Source: CP2-2F sp034432555
GTDB lineage: Bacteria; Chloroflexota; Anaerolineae; Aggregatilineales; UBA2796
Assembly (NCBI GenBank): GCA_034432555.1
Contig: DAOUBW010000008.1
Coordinates: forward strand, 1 to 64,000
Length of the DNA: 64,000 bases
Reading direction: 5' to 3'
The position numbers and the translations under genes are program-made. This document shows, in pieces, positions 27,171 through 35,889 of this stretch. Position 1 is the first letter of the stretch. Each line of letters begins with the position of its first letter. Below the pieces are notes generated by a model that was given only the letters and a program-made list of their open reading frames with translations, ran no database searches and had not been told where the DNA came from.

Positions 27171-28147
27171 GCTTTCAGCGTCTTTTGGTAAAAGACCAGC
27201 GTATGCTCATCCACAAAGCCGTGCTTCTCATAAAGCCGCTTAGCGCCGGTTGGATTTTCAATATCCACCCACAGGCGCACGGTATGCAGATCAAGCGGAT
27301 CGGCGCGCAAGGCATTGATCACATGCTGAATAAGCGCGCTCGCCAAACCCATGCCGCGAAAGCCGCGCCGCGTGCCGATCTGGTGCAGCAGTGCCTCCCG
27401 CACTTCTGCTGTCGCCACGCGCTGGCGGTCGAACAAGCACCAACACAAGGCAGCAAAAGTGCCATCAGGCGCAACAATCACCCAGTTATGCTCAGGGCGA
27501 AAACGCGGATCAGTGGCGCGGAAATAGTGGTAGTTCTCAAGCGTTACAGGCGTGAACTGCCAGTGATCAATGAAGGAATTGTTGTAGACATCTACCCACG
27601 CCTCTGCCTCGTGATTAGCCTCCTGAAGGCGCAGCGTGAAGCCTTCAGGCAAGCGTGGCGGCTCAGTCGGTACGCTCAGTGGGCGCTGCATGTTCACAAA
27701 GTGGCGCGCCACCTGAAAGCCGTGCCATGTTAGGGTGAAAATGCGCTTGCCGTTCTGGTTAGAGGTGGTGGATTGCAGTTCAACATGCGCCGCGCCTTCG
27801 CCCAGCGCCAACAAGCGTGCCTCTGCCCAGGCGATGGTGCGCCCATCGAGGTCATCGGCGCGGTTGGCGGGATGGTTTGCAAAACGCAGATCGCCAAGCA
27901 GCGTTTCTTGGGCAGCACCATGCCGTGAGCATTCAATCAAGGCGTAGCCGCGCACCATACTACGCGCATCTTCCCAAACGATCACGTTTTCGGGCAGCAT
28001 TTCGGGGCTTTCCAGCCATGCGCGCAATTCTTGGGCAGGGCGAGCGCGCCGAATGCCTTGCGGATCAAGACGGTCTATTTCGGTGAGCAGTTCGCTGATC
28101 TTCTCGGCGTCAGCAGCGCCGTTGTAGGGGCGATGTTGAAGCGCCAT
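27167..28147 (-). CDS. Tandem GNAT-domain N-acetyltransferase
   Basis: The 326-aa protein contains two GNAT folds. The N-terminal one (about residues 5-150) is degenerate. The C-terminal one (about 165-325) has the acetyl-CoA loop IGTRRGFRGMGLASALI, a variant of Q/RxxGxG/A, and the closing VDIENPTGAKRLYEKHGF. The arrangement resembles mycothiol synthase-type double GNATs, but the substrate cannot be inferred. The ATG at 28147 follows the stop of the C39-like gene by 4 bp; an in-frame start further upstream would overlap that gene. Confidence 0.82.
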   Translation of the reverse strand: MALQHRPYNGAADAEKISELLTEIDRLDPQGIRRARPAQELRAWLESPEMLPENVIVWEDARSMVRGYALIECSRHGAAQETLLGDLRFANHPANRADDLDGRTIAWAEARLLALGEGAAHVELQSTTSNQNGKRIFTLTWHGFQVARHFVNMQRPLSVPTEPPRLPEGFTLRLQEANHEAEAWVDVYNNSFIDHWQFTPVTLENYHYFRATDPRFRPEHNWVIVAPDGTFAALCWCLFDRQRVATAEVREALLHQIGTRRGFRGMGLASALIQHVINALRADPLDLHTVRLWVDIENPTGAKRLYEKHGFVDEHTLVFYQKTLKA

Positions 28148-28151
28148 ATGC

Positions 28152-29654
28152 CTAGAGTGTCTCAGCTTTGGGCAGCTCGCCGGCTTGCAAGCGGGCAAGG
28201 GCATCTTGGGCAGCCTGCAAGTTGCCGTTGTAGCGCACCACATGCTGCATATCCACAAGGGCGAGGTTCATCTTGCCGAGGGCGGCGTATGCTAAACCGC
28301 GATAGTAGTAGGTTTCCTCAATATGCTGGCTGCGCTGAATGACGCTGTTCGCCAGATCGATCACGGTTTGGTAGTCACCCATCATATGATATGCCTTAAA
28401 CGGTCCAAACTGATACCATAACATGCGCCAAGGCCAGCCGCCGCCACGCGCACGTGCCAAATCGTAGGCAAGCGCTGCCTGCTCATAAGCGCCGAGCATC
28501 ACATAGCTACTGCCTACATTAAACCACGCAAATTGATCATTGGGGTTAAGTTTGGTCTCTTGCAGCGCACGGAACAGCGCTTGTTCAGCGTTAGCGCGCT
28601 CGTCCATTGCTTCACCCAGCAGGTCGCGCAAGCGCCCTTCCTGATCGGCGCGGTAGATGACCAAGTAAACACGATTAAAGTGCTTCCAGCGCGTATCAAG
28701 GCTGGCGTAGTATTCATGGACACCTTTACCATCACGCCCGTTGTTCTCAAGTGTATCCAAGCCGTATAAATAGCCGCCCTGAGCGGGATCGCCAGCATCG
28801 TCCCACCCTACCAAGGTTACGTAATGCCCAAGCCATTGGTTGCGCTCGTCGTACAAACCTGTCTCAATCACCACACCAAAGCCGTTGTAGATCAGGCGTT
28901 TCATCAGGTCTAGCGTGCCGTTGACGCGCACAAGGGCGCGCAGCGGCGTGAAGGTGTTGGTGTAGGCTGCCATTTGCCAAGGGCTGACGTTGGCATCGTT
29001 GCTGTTAGGCTTCAGCCAAGCGGCAGCCTCGCGCTGCTGCGTCTCTACGCCTAGCACACGCATCCCTTGCACAAGGTTCGCCGGTCCGCAGTTGTTCCAC
29101 GTCTGCGCCTCACGGCGAATTGGGGTGGGCAGATAGTAGCGGATCGGCAGCGGCTCGCTGGTGGCGGTTGGGCGCGGTGTGTTGGTTGCCGTTGCCTGCA
29201 CCGTGCTGCCTACGAAAGGTGTAGACGTGGGAAAACCACCTTCACGCGGCGCAAAGGGTTGTGTGGCAGCGGCAGGTGGCGGCTCTAAGCCGAAGGCGGC
29301 GGCAGCCTCTGCGGCGCGAGTTGGGTCAATGGTTGGCACCACTTCAAGGCGCGTATCCGGCGTGGCGGTTGGTTCCATCAGCGCGATGAGGATCGGCACA
29401 CGGCGCACCGCCGCCGCCTGCAAATCTTCGGGCAGGGCGCGGAAGCCAATCGAGGCGATCACCATACCGAGCAAGCAGCCGCCAATACAGGCAAGGCTAG
29501 TCAGGAAGCCACAGCCCCATACCCACGTCACCGACATTTGCCGACGCGGGCGCAGCTGCGGATTGCTATAGCGCGTTGGTGTGCCATAACTATACGACCC
29601 GACTGCGGGAATCGGACGTTTATGCGTACTGGTTGAACGTTTTGCACGCGCCAT
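28152..29654 (-). CDS. Membrane-anchored C39-like cysteine peptidase with TPR repeats
   Basis: The 500-aa protein has a basic N-terminus and one membrane helix (about residues 44-70). A Thr/Pro-rich linker follows (about 93-170). A papain/C39-type domain then has the catalytic Cys in WNNCGPANL (about 188) and His in GHYVTLVGWDD (about 273). The C-terminal ~140 residues contain TPR-like helical pairs (WFNVGSSYVMLGAYEQAALAYD, YYRGLAYAALGKMNLALVDM). It heads an operon with a double GNAT, a membrane glycosyltransferase and a propeller. C39-like exported domains may process or bind peptides. The exact role is unknown. Confidence 0.78.
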   Translation of the reverse strand: MARAKRSTSTHKRPIPAVGSYSYGTPTRYSNPQLRPRRQMSVTWVWGCGFLTSLACIGGCLLGMVIASIGFRALPEDLQAAAVRRVPILIALMEPTATPDTRLEVVPTIDPTRAAEAAAAFGLEPPPAAATQPFAPREGGFPTSTPFVGSTVQATATNTPRPTATSEPLPIRYYLPTPIRREAQTWNNCGPANLVQGMRVLGVETQQREAAAWLKPNSNDANVSPWQMAAYTNTFTPLRALVRVNGTLDLMKRLIYNGFGVVIETGLYDERNQWLGHYVTLVGWDDAGDPAQGGYLYGLDTLENNGRDGKGVHEYYASLDTRWKHFNRVYLVIYRADQEGRLRDLLGEAMDERANAEQALFRALQETKLNPNDQFAWFNVGSSYVMLGAYEQAALAYDLARARGGGWPWRMLWYQFGPFKAYHMMGDYQTVIDLANSVIQRSQHIEETYYYRGLAYAALGKMNLALVDMQHVVRYNGNLQAAQDALARLQAGELPKAETL

Positions 29655-29743
29655 CAGGTACTTACCAACACTTCATCAGACCATTCCGCTAACTTTACAC
29701 TGTCTGGGTGAGCGTTGCAAGCAGCGTTTGCCCTATGCACAGC

Positions 29744-30127
29744 TTACGGCAGCAGTGCGATTGCCTCAATCTCGAAGCGTGCGCCGCGTGGCAGTTCAAG
29801 GTTGCCTACGGTGCTGCGCGCTGGTGGGTTCTCACTGAAAAACTGCCCATAGACGGCATTCATTGCGGCGAAATCTGCCATGCTGTGCAGGAAGACCGTC
29901 GTCTTGACGACATGCGCCAGCGAGCTGCCCGCCGCTTCCAGCACGGCGCGCAAATTTTTAATTGCCTGCTCAGTTTGAGCGGCAATATCACCTTCGATCA
30001 ACTCGCCCGTGGCAGGGTTGAGCGCGATCTGCCCAGAGCAGAACACGAATCCGTTGGCAAGGATTGCCTGTGAGTAGGGTCCGATGGCGCGTGGCGCGCT
30101 TTCCGTGTGAACAACCTGACGGCTCAT
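29744..30127 (-). CDS. ridA: RidA-family reactive intermediate deaminase
   Basis: RidA proteins hydrolyse reactive enamines and imines released by PLP enzymes. The 127-aa protein has the signatures APRAIGPYSQAI and FCSGQIALNPATGEL. It retains the catalytic Arg of RidA in NPPARSTVGNLELPRGARFEIEAIA, along with the closing Glu. It overlaps the NUDIX gene by 4 nt (ATGA) and is the last gene of a three-gene operon. Confidence 0.95.
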   Translation of the reverse strand: MSRQVVHTESAPRAIGPYSQAILANGFVFCSGQIALNPATGELIEGDIAAQTEQAIKNLRAVLEAAGSSLAHVVKTTVFLHSMADFAAMNAVYGQFFSENPPARSTVGNLELPRGARFEIEAIALLP

Positions 30128-30630
30128 GAATGGGTCTCTCCTAGGGGTTTAGGCGCATAGCGAAATTGGCAGTGTGGCTCGTTTTGTAGGGCAAGCTGAA
30201 TGCGTAGGCGTGAGCGCTCCATCATCGGCGGGAATTGATCAGGTGCGAAGTAGCGCACTTCCAGCGACTCATCATCATTCACACGCGGCTCACCACGGAT
30301 TGGGCGGCAGGCAAAGCTGATGCTGATGATATAGGTCTCATCGCCATTTGGATAGCGCACGAAGAAATCTTCGCCGCCATGCACGGCAACCACGCGCTCA
30401 GGCTGTACAAGGACGGCGGTCTCTTCCCACACTTCGCGCACAACTGCCTCTGCTGGTTCCTCGCCCGGATCCACGGCGCCGCCCGGCAGCGCCCATTCGC
30501 CGTTGTCGCTGCGGCGCTGCAACAGCACCTCGCCCGCTGCATTGATGACGATGCCCGCCACGCCCACGACCATAATCGGTGCGTGACCAACCTTCTCGCG
30601 CAGTTGGCGGATGTATTCTGAAATCGGCAT
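30124..30630 (-). CDS. NUDIX hydrolase (copy 2 of a tandem pair)
   Basis: NUDIX enzymes cleave nucleoside diphosphates linked to another group. The box is GAVDPGEEPAEAVVREVWEE, followed by TAV. All acidic metal ligands are present, but the usual Gly after EET is Ala. This 168-aa protein is a close paralog of the gene just upstream: both begin MPI-EYIRQ and share GEPRV-DDESLEVRYF. The start shares one nucleotide with the upstream stop (TGATG) and the stop overlaps ridA. The substrate is unknown. Confidence 0.92.
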   Translation of the reverse strand: MPISEYIRQLREKVGHAPIMVVGVAGIVINAAGEVLLQRRSDNGEWALPGGAVDPGEEPAEAVVREVWEETAVLVQPERVVAVHGGEDFFVRYPNGDETYIISISFACRPIRGEPRVNDDESLEVRYFAPDQFPPMMERSRLRIQLALQNEPHCQFRYAPKPLGETHS

Positions 30631-31130
30631 CAGGCTTCCTCATCAGGCTTGAAGGTAAAGACGAAATGCGTCTGCGGCGTGTTTTGTAGGGCTTGCAACA
30701 GGTAGCGCTTGTGGCGCTGATCCATCTCCGGCAGTTGGTCGGGCGGGAAGTAGCGCACCTCTAGCGATTCGTCATCCGTCACACGCGGTTCGCCACGGAT
30801 TGGCGCACATTCAAAGATGACGCTCAGAAACATCATCACATCGCCGTTGGGATAATGAACGGCGCCGTCTGCTTCAGAGTAAATGCCAACGATGCGCGTA
30901 GGGCGCACGATCATGCCCGTCTCTTCGAGCACTTCGCGGGCAAGGGCGTTGGCAGGTTCTTCACCGGGATCGGGAATGCCGCCGACCAAACTCCATAAGC
31001 CGTTATCGCTGCGGCGCTGGAGCAACGTCTGACCGTGTGCGTTGTTGATGACAGCAATCACGCCGGGCATGTAGAGCAGATCATGACCGATTTTGGTGCG
31101 GATTTGGCGGATGTATTCAGGGATGGGCAT
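30630..31130 (-). CDS. NUDIX hydrolase (copy 1 of a tandem pair)
   Basis: The 166-aa protein has a canonical NUDIX box, GIPDPGEEPANALAREVLEE followed by TGM, at about residues 52-74. LLQRRSDNGLWSLVGG precedes it. RSDNG before the box and YPNGD after it are shared with copy 2, so the pair arose by tandem duplication. AGGAA lies 5 nt before the ATG. It leads the operon NUDIX-NUDIX-ridA, suggesting a joint housecleaning role. Confidence 0.93.
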   Translation of the reverse strand: MPIPEYIRQIRTKIGHDLLYMPGVIAVINNAHGQTLLQRRSDNGLWSLVGGIPDPGEEPANALAREVLEETGMIVRPTRIVGIYSEADGAVHYPNGDVMMFLSVIFECAPIRGEPRVTDDESLEVRYFPPDQLPEMDQRHKRYLLQALQNTPQTHFVFTFKPDEEA

Positions 31131-31299
31131 ACGGGTTCCTGTCTGTTGGCTGCCGCCATCATTATGCGCCGAAAGTGGCAGCCCGTCAATATAGGGCGCT
31201 TATGGTGTGAGTCGTCCCACAGGCAGGGATATCCTTGAGACACACGCTGATTCCCTGTGTGCGGGGAAAGGGTTAGGGATAGGGGTTCTTGCTTTGGCA

Positions 31300-31334
31300 C
31301 AAATAAAGCCAACCAGCACGGCGGCTGGTCGGCT
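31300..31334 (-). terminator. Intrinsic terminator for the small secreted protein gene
   Basis: Read on the minus strand, an 11-position stem (31324-31334 with 31307-31317, one A/C mismatch) with a 6-nt loop is followed by TTTATTTG. It lies 27 bp after the stop of the gene ending at 31361. The remaining 31131-31299 contains a C/A-rich stretch (minus strand) resembling degenerate filler repeats of Chloroflexota, and no gene. Confidence 0.8.
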
Positions 31335-31360
31335 CTGATCAGAACCTAGTTCAACTACGA

Positions 31361-31726
31361 TTATTGGTTGTCGCGGAACTGGCGTGGCACGATTTCGCCT
31401 GAGCCAGCCGGAATCCACAGGATGCGGTTTACAAAGAAGATTGCCCAGGAGCTAGTGTTGATCGAGTTCTCGCAGATCAGCCACTTGGAGCGCACTTTGT
31501 CGGGCGTGGTTGCGCGTAGCACCACCACCGGCGCTGTTAAGCTGCTGTTCGCATGAGCTGTCGTATCGCCATACAGACGCACCTGGAAGCGCACTTGTCC
31601 ACCGCACAACCCTTCTGCCGACGGTGCATACTGCGCTTGCACATTCGCTGTGCTGGCGAACGCAAACACGGATGCTGCCACAATAGCGACAGCCAACACT
31701 ACTGCCATGACCTTCTTGTTCAACAT
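31361..31726 (-). CDS. Small secreted protein of unknown function
   Basis: I do not recognise the family. The 121-aa protein has a clear signal peptide: basic MLNKK, a hydrophobic core VMAVVLAVAIVAASVFAFAS, and a cleavage site near AQA or VQA at about residue 31. The mature ~90 residues are beta-prone with two cysteines (one in GLCGG, one in LICENS) that could form a disulphide. The gene has its own promoter and its own terminator, so it is monocistronic and may be well expressed. Confidence 0.7.
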   Translation of the reverse strand: MLNKKVMAVVLAVAIVAASVFAFASTANVQAQYAPSAEGLCGGQVRFQVRLYGDTTAHANSSLTAPVVVLRATTPDKVRSKWLICENSINTSSWAIFFVNRILWIPAGSGEIVPRQFRDNQ

Positions 31727-32162
31727 ACTTCACACTCCCTTATTTGTGTGCTGGGTCAGTATACATATTACAGACTGTAGCTAAAGTTAGCAAGTCCCCT
31801 GCAAAAGAAAAGTAACTTCCTTCATAAAATCTTGACATTTTGCACAAGCATGGGCTAAATAATCACCTGTATTCTATATATTCACCCATGCTATATGCCA
31901 AATTGCGATGTTTTTGTGAGACGGACACCGCCTTTAGTTTTGAGAAGAGTAGGTTTCTTGCGCATGAGGGATGAAGAATGGGGCGATGTGTTGTCAAAAG
32001 ATGTGAAGGGCTGCTAACAAAGCACGCCTTAGCGAACATGCGGTTTCGACACCCTACGCACCACGCCTCCTTTCAATTGCCGCTTCTCGATCCGCTAAAA
32101 GTGCGTTATACTTGCTAACCTGACTAACAGAACACCTATTCTATTTGAGGTAGCAATCCACC
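31727..32162. other. Divergent intergenic region between the secreted protein and dnaN
   Basis: These 436 bp contain no gene I can support. They hold the minus-strand promoter listed separately. On the plus strand TTGACA (31832-31837) with TAAATA (31856-31861) may be a promoter pointing toward dnaN, more than 300 bp away. A nearer candidate is TTGCTA followed by CCTATT just before the start. Part of the region is AT-rich, but I see no cluster of TTATCCACA-type DnaA boxes, so I do not call an origin. Confidence 0.4.
31765..31793 (-). promoter_or_regulatory. Promoter of the small secreted protein gene
   Basis: On the minus strand TTGCTA (31788-31793) and TAATAT (31765-31770) are 17 bp apart. 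They lie 39 bp upstream of the ATG, and GGGAG precedes the start. Confidence 0.65.
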
Positions 32163-33287
32163 ATGCAGGTATCGGTTCTGCAAGAACACTTGGCAAAAGG
32201 CCTGGATACAATCGCACGCGCTGTTGCAAACCGCTCATCCACGCTGATTTTGAACAACGTCCTGATCGCCACCGAAGATGGACGCTTGAAGCTGTCTGCC
32301 ACCAATCTAGAGTTAGCCATCACTGCGCGGCTTGGCGCACAAGTGGACGTGGAAGGCGAAACAACTGTGCCAGCACGCTTGCTGACTGATCTGGTGAAAA
32401 GCCTACCTGCTCAGCAAATTGACCTTGTCCTTGGAGGTAACAAGCTCAAGCTGCACTGTAACGGTAGCTCTTGGGAACTGCCAACCACCAAAGCCAGCGA
32501 TTTTCCCAACATTCCTGAGCCTGAGACGGATACCGGCGTCGAAGTGCCAGCCGCCACACTCCGCACCTTGATTGATCAGGTGGTTTTTGCGGCTGCCCGC
32601 GAAGATAACCGCCCGGTGCTGATGGGCGTTCTGACGCGCTTTGAAGGCAGCCGCTTCTCGATGGTGGCAGCCGATGGCTACCGCATGGCAATGCGCTATG
32701 CTGAGCTAGAGCGCCCTGTGAGTAAGGCACTCTCGCTGCTTATCCCGGCGGTTACCCTCAGTGAAGTAAGCCGTATTATTCGCAGTGAAGATGGCATTGT
32801 CTATATCTCTGTGTTGGATGGGCGCAATCAGGTGATGTTCCATCATAACAATGTAGATATTGTCTCACAGTTGATTGACGGAAAATTCCCAGATGTGGAG
32901 CAGTTGATCCCCAAAACTGCCAGCACCTCCACACGCCTAGAAATTCCTGATTTCCTCTCCGCCTGCAAGCGTGCCGAGATTTTCGCCCGTGACGCCAACG
33001 GCACAACGCGCTTCAAGATCGCCACAGAGGGCGAAGTGACTGTGAGCGCACAAGCACAGGCAGGCGGCAGTGGCAGCGAGCGCGTGGCAGCCGAAGTGGT
33101 CGGTAACGCGATGGAGATCGCCTTCAATGTGCGCTATCTGATTGATGTGCTGAACGTGGTTGAGACAGACCGCATTCTGTTGGAGACAAACAACACCAAC
33201 GCGCCCGGCGTGGTGCGTCCGCTGCAAGATGACGGCAGCACAGATAGTAACTTCGTCTATATTGTGATGCCGATGAGCGTGCGTTAA
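32163..33287 (+). CDS. dnaN: DNA polymerase III beta subunit (sliding clamp)
   Basis: The 374-aa protein forms the ring that tethers polymerase to DNA. It has the three-domain plan, with LSATNLELAI and VPARLLTDLVKSLP in domain 1, DNRPVLMGVLTRF and ADGYRMAMRYAEL in domain 2, and the C-terminal VYIVMPMSVR (usually ending MPMRL/MPVR). MQVSVLQEHLAKGL fits the family start. dnaA, recF and gyrB are not adjacent, unlike the common oriC arrangement. A GC hairpin follows the stop. Confidence 0.96.
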   Translation: MQVSVLQEHLAKGLDTIARAVANRSSTLILNNVLIATEDGRLKLSATNLELAITARLGAQVDVEGETTVPARLLTDLVKSLPAQQIDLVLGGNKLKLHCNGSSWELPTTKASDFPNIPEPETDTGVEVPAATLRTLIDQVVFAAAREDNRPVLMGVLTRFEGSRFSMVAADGYRMAMRYAELERPVSKALSLLIPAVTLSEVSRIIRSEDGIVYISVLDGRNQVMFHHNNVDIVSQLIDGKFPDVEQLIPKTASTSTRLEIPDFLSACKRAEIFARDANGTTRFKIATEGEVTVSAQAQAGGSGSERVAAEVVGNAMEIAFNVRYLIDVLNVVETDRILLETNNTNAPGVVRPLQDDGSTDSNFVYIVMPMSVR

Positions 33288-33328
33288 TGCACGGCACACA
33301 CTAGGTAGACATACCATAACCAGTGCAG

Positions 33329-33366
33329 GCTGCGGGCGGGCAAAATTCCGTCCGCAGCGTTTGATT
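33329..33366 (+). terminator. Intrinsic terminator of dnaN
   Basis: An 11-bp GC-rich stem (33329-33339 with 33348-33358, one G-T wobble) with an 8-nt loop is followed by GTTTGATT. It starts 42 bp after the dnaN stop. The T-tract is short. Confidence 0.65.
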
Positions 33367-33414
33367 ACGCACCCACACCATTCCCTACTTTTCCGATACG
33401 GCGCGGACAATGAG

Positions 33415-34377
33415 TTACAGCCATTTGCGCCAGCGGAAAAAGAGCAAAATGCTCGCCTCCACCGTCAGCATGAGCAAGATGATCTTCGGAATGCCGTCAG
33501 GGTCGTTAAAAGGCGGAAAAGTGAGTTCAAAGTTCATGCCATAGAAGCCCGTGAACACGCTCAGCACGCCGATGGCAATGGTGATGACCGTCAGCCGATT
33601 GACGACGTGGTTGAGTCGGTTTGAGGTAGAAGACATATATAAATCTAAGACGCTGCCGAGTGTCTCCCGCAAGTTTGTGCCGCTCTCTACAATCCGCAGC
33701 AGGTGATCGCTGACATCGCGGAAGTAGTATTGCAGCGTTTTGCGGTCGGCAAACATGCGGTCATGGTGAGAGATAAAATTAATAACCGCCTGTGCCGGAT
33801 AGGCAGCCTGCAAGAGCGACCGCAGCGTTTTCTTTAGATGTATCAGATCGGCGAGCAAAGCCTGTGAAGCGCGGCGCAAGACGGTATCTTCAGCCTCTTC
33901 AATCACATCCGTCAGCCGATCTAAGATCGGGAAATAAGCATCTACCACCACGTCCAGCACAGTGTGCAGGATAAAGCCGGAGGAGGCGCGTGAGGCGCGC
34001 AAGCCATCTTGCAGGCGGCGTGCCACTTCGTGCATGGTCGGCTCCTCGTGCCGATGTACCGTCACGCAGAAACTGCGCCCAACGAAAATATCCAGTTCGC
34101 GCACAATCAGCTTGCCCTGCACCAACAGCACCGTATTAACCACTGCGAACAGGTGATCTTGATACTCTTCAATCTTGGAGCGCTGCTCTTGGTTGAGGGC
34201 GTCTTCAATGGCGAGCGGGTGAAATTTGAAGACATCGCGCAGCAGGCGCACTTCTTCTGCGCCCGGCACCACCAAATCCAGCCAGAAGACCTGCTCAGAG
34301 GCGAGCAGGGCAGCAATATCGGCATCGTCGGCGCGTGTGCAGCCCTGCCCGCTAAACACATAGAGTGTAATGCTCAT
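33415..34377 (-). CDS. corA: CorA-family divalent metal (Mg2+/Co2+/Ni2+) channel
   Basis: The 320-aa protein has a large N-terminal cytoplasmic funnel, a long stalk helix (about residues 195-255) and two C-terminal membrane helices. The signature GMN lies in FYGMNFE at the end of the first helix. A metal-sensing acidic loop, PPFNDPDG, follows. CorA pentamers conduct Mg2+. GAGGTG precedes the ATG. It is convergent with dnaN and downstream of proS with a perfect hairpin between, so it may have its own promoter. Confidence 0.95.
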   Translation of the reverse strand: MSITLYVFSGQGCTRADDADIAALLASEQVFWLDLVVPGAEEVRLLRDVFKFHPLAIEDALNQEQRSKIEEYQDHLFAVVNTVLLVQGKLIVRELDIFVGRSFCVTVHRHEEPTMHEVARRLQDGLRASRASSGFILHTVLDVVVDAYFPILDRLTDVIEEAEDTVLRRASQALLADLIHLKKTLRSLLQAAYPAQAVINFISHHDRMFADRKTLQYYFRDVSDHLLRIVESGTNLRETLGSVLDLYMSSTSNRLNHVVNRLTVITIAIGVLSVFTGFYGMNFELTFPPFNDPDGIPKIILLMLTVEASILLFFRWRKWL

Positions 34378-34403
34378 CGGCGCACCTCATAAGATCAGCG
34401 TAG

Positions 34404-34430
34404 AAGGTGCTGCACCGTCAGCAGCACCTT
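34404..34430 (-). terminator. Perfect 10-bp hairpin between proS and corA
   Basis: AAGGTGCTGC-accgtca-GCAGCACCTT is an uninterrupted 10-bp stem located 17 bp after the proS stop and 27 bp before the corA start. No T-run follows on the minus strand. It may attenuate or end the proS transcript, or act in the corA leader. Confidence 0.5.
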
Positions 34431-34446
34431 ACAGGAATACAGGCGT

Positions 34447-35889
34447 TTAGTATGCCTTAGCGAATAAGGCACGCTCATCGCATTCTGTGCCGCAGACAAT
34501 GCACTTGCCCTTGCCGCGCTCTTGTTCCAACGGGAAATTGCGTGAGACTGCCTGATTGTCCTCTTTCACCTTCGCCTCACACGCGGCGCTGCCACAGAAC
34601 CATGTATACGCCCAGCCTTCTTTCAGAATTTCACAGAATTTGCCGTAGTCATCCGCCACTTCGTGAATGTGCGAGTCGCGGAATTCGGTTGCCTGCCGCA
34701 GCAAGCTGCCCTGAACATCTTCTAGCAGTTGCTTCAGAAATGGCAGCAAGCCTTCACGCGGCACAAACTGCTTGCCTGCTTTGCCCGGCACATCGCGGCG
34801 CGCAACTGCCGCCGTGCCATTTTGAACATCTTTCGGTCCAATCTCCAAGCGGATTGGCACACCGCGCATTTCCCAGTCGTTATATTTGAAGCCGGGCGAA
34901 AGTTCAAAGCGTGTATCCAGCTTGGCGCGGATGCCGTTTGCCTTCAGTTCGTCAAAAAGCGCGTTGGCAATCGGTAGCACCTGAGCGCGCTCATCGTCAT
35001 TCTTGCCAATTGGCACAATCACCACCTGAATAGGCGCAATGCGCGGTGGCAGGCGCAAGCCCTGATCGTCGCCATGCGTCATGATCACGGCGCCAACCAT
35101 GCGCGTGGAGAGTCCCCAAGAAGTTGTCCAGACGTGCTGGAGGGCGTTGCTCTCGTCGGTGTATTGAATCTCGAACGCTTTCGCAAAGTTCTGTCCCAGA
35201 TTGTGGCTGGTGCAGGCTTGCAAGGCGCGTTTATCGCCCATCATCGCCTCGATGCTGTAGCTGCGCAGCGCGCCGGCAAATTTTTCCTGATTGCTCTTGC
35301 GCCCTTTGATGCCGGGAATAGCAGCCTCGTTAAAGTACACATCGTAGTAGACGCCGAGCATTCGCAGCGTTTCTTCTTCTGCCTCGTCGTGCGTGGCGTG
35401 CGCGGTATGCCCTTCTTGCCATAGGAACTCCATCGTGCGCAGAAACAGGCGCGTCCGCATTTCCCAACGGACGACGTTTGCCCACTGGTTGAGCAGCAGC
35501 GGCAGATCGCGGTAGCTCTGAATCCATTTCGCCATGCTGTAGCCGATGATCGTCTCGGAAGTAGGACGCACCACAAGGCGTTCTTGCAACACCTCGCCAC
35601 CGCCAATGGTCACAACGGCAAGTTCAGGGCTAAAGCCTTCCACATGCTCTTTTTCCTTGTTCAGAAAGCTCTCTGGGATGAACAGCGGAAAATAGGCGTT
35701 CTGATGCCCTGTCGCCTTAAAGCGCGAATCGAGCGCCTGCTGAATGTTCTCCCAAAGCGCGTAGCCGTAAGGTTTGATGATCATGCAGCCGCGCACCGGT
35801 GCATAGTCGGCAAGGTCGGCGCGCTGCACCACGTCGGTATACCAGCGCGAATAGTCTTCGGCGCGTGACGTAATCACTTCAGATGACAT
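34447..35889 (-). CDS. proS: Prolyl-tRNA synthetase, archaeal/eukaryotic type
   Basis: This class II synthetase charges tRNA-Pro. Motif 2 is VVRWEMRTRLFLRTMEFLWQEGHTAHAT, and RPTSETIIG is a family signature. The protein is 480 aa and lacks the ~180-aa editing insertion of typical bacterial ProRS. It ends in the extra domain of the archaeal/eukaryotic form, with Cys ligands (FCGSAAC, and CIVCGTEC) and the C-terminal Ala-Tyr. AGGAG lies 6 nt before the ATG. This type occurs in several bacterial phyla, including Chloroflexota. Confidence 0.96.
   Translation of the reverse strand: MSSEVITSRAEDYSRWYTDVVQRADLADYAPVRGCMIIKPYGYALWENIQQALDSRFKATGHQNAYFPLFIPESFLNKEKEHVEGFSPELAVVTIGGGEVLQERLVVRPTSETIIGYSMAKWIQSYRDLPLLLNQWANVVRWEMRTRLFLRTMEFLWQEGHTAHATHDEAEEETLRMLGVYYDVYFNEAAIPGIKGRKSNQEKFAGALRSYSIEAMMGDKRALQACTSHNLGQNFAKAFEIQYTDESNALQHVWTTSWGLSTRMVGAVIMTHGDDQGLRLPPRIAPIQVVIVPIGKNDDERAQVLPIANALFDELKANGIRAKLDTRFELSPGFKYNDWEMRGVPIRLEIGPKDVQNGTAAVARRDVPGKAGKQFVPREGLLPFLKQLLEDVQGSLLRQATEFRDSHIHEVADDYGKFCEILKEGWAYTWFCGSAACEAKVKEDNQAVSRNFPLEQERGKGKCIVCGTECDERALFAKAY

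Noticed and set aside
31200..31300. Purine-rich/filler-like repeat resembling Chloroflexota intergenic repeats
   Set aside because: Only one degenerate copy is visible in the window, so repeat status cannot be shown.
31727..32162. Possible oriC next to dnaN
   Set aside because: No cluster of TTATCCACA-like boxes, and dnaA is not adjacent.
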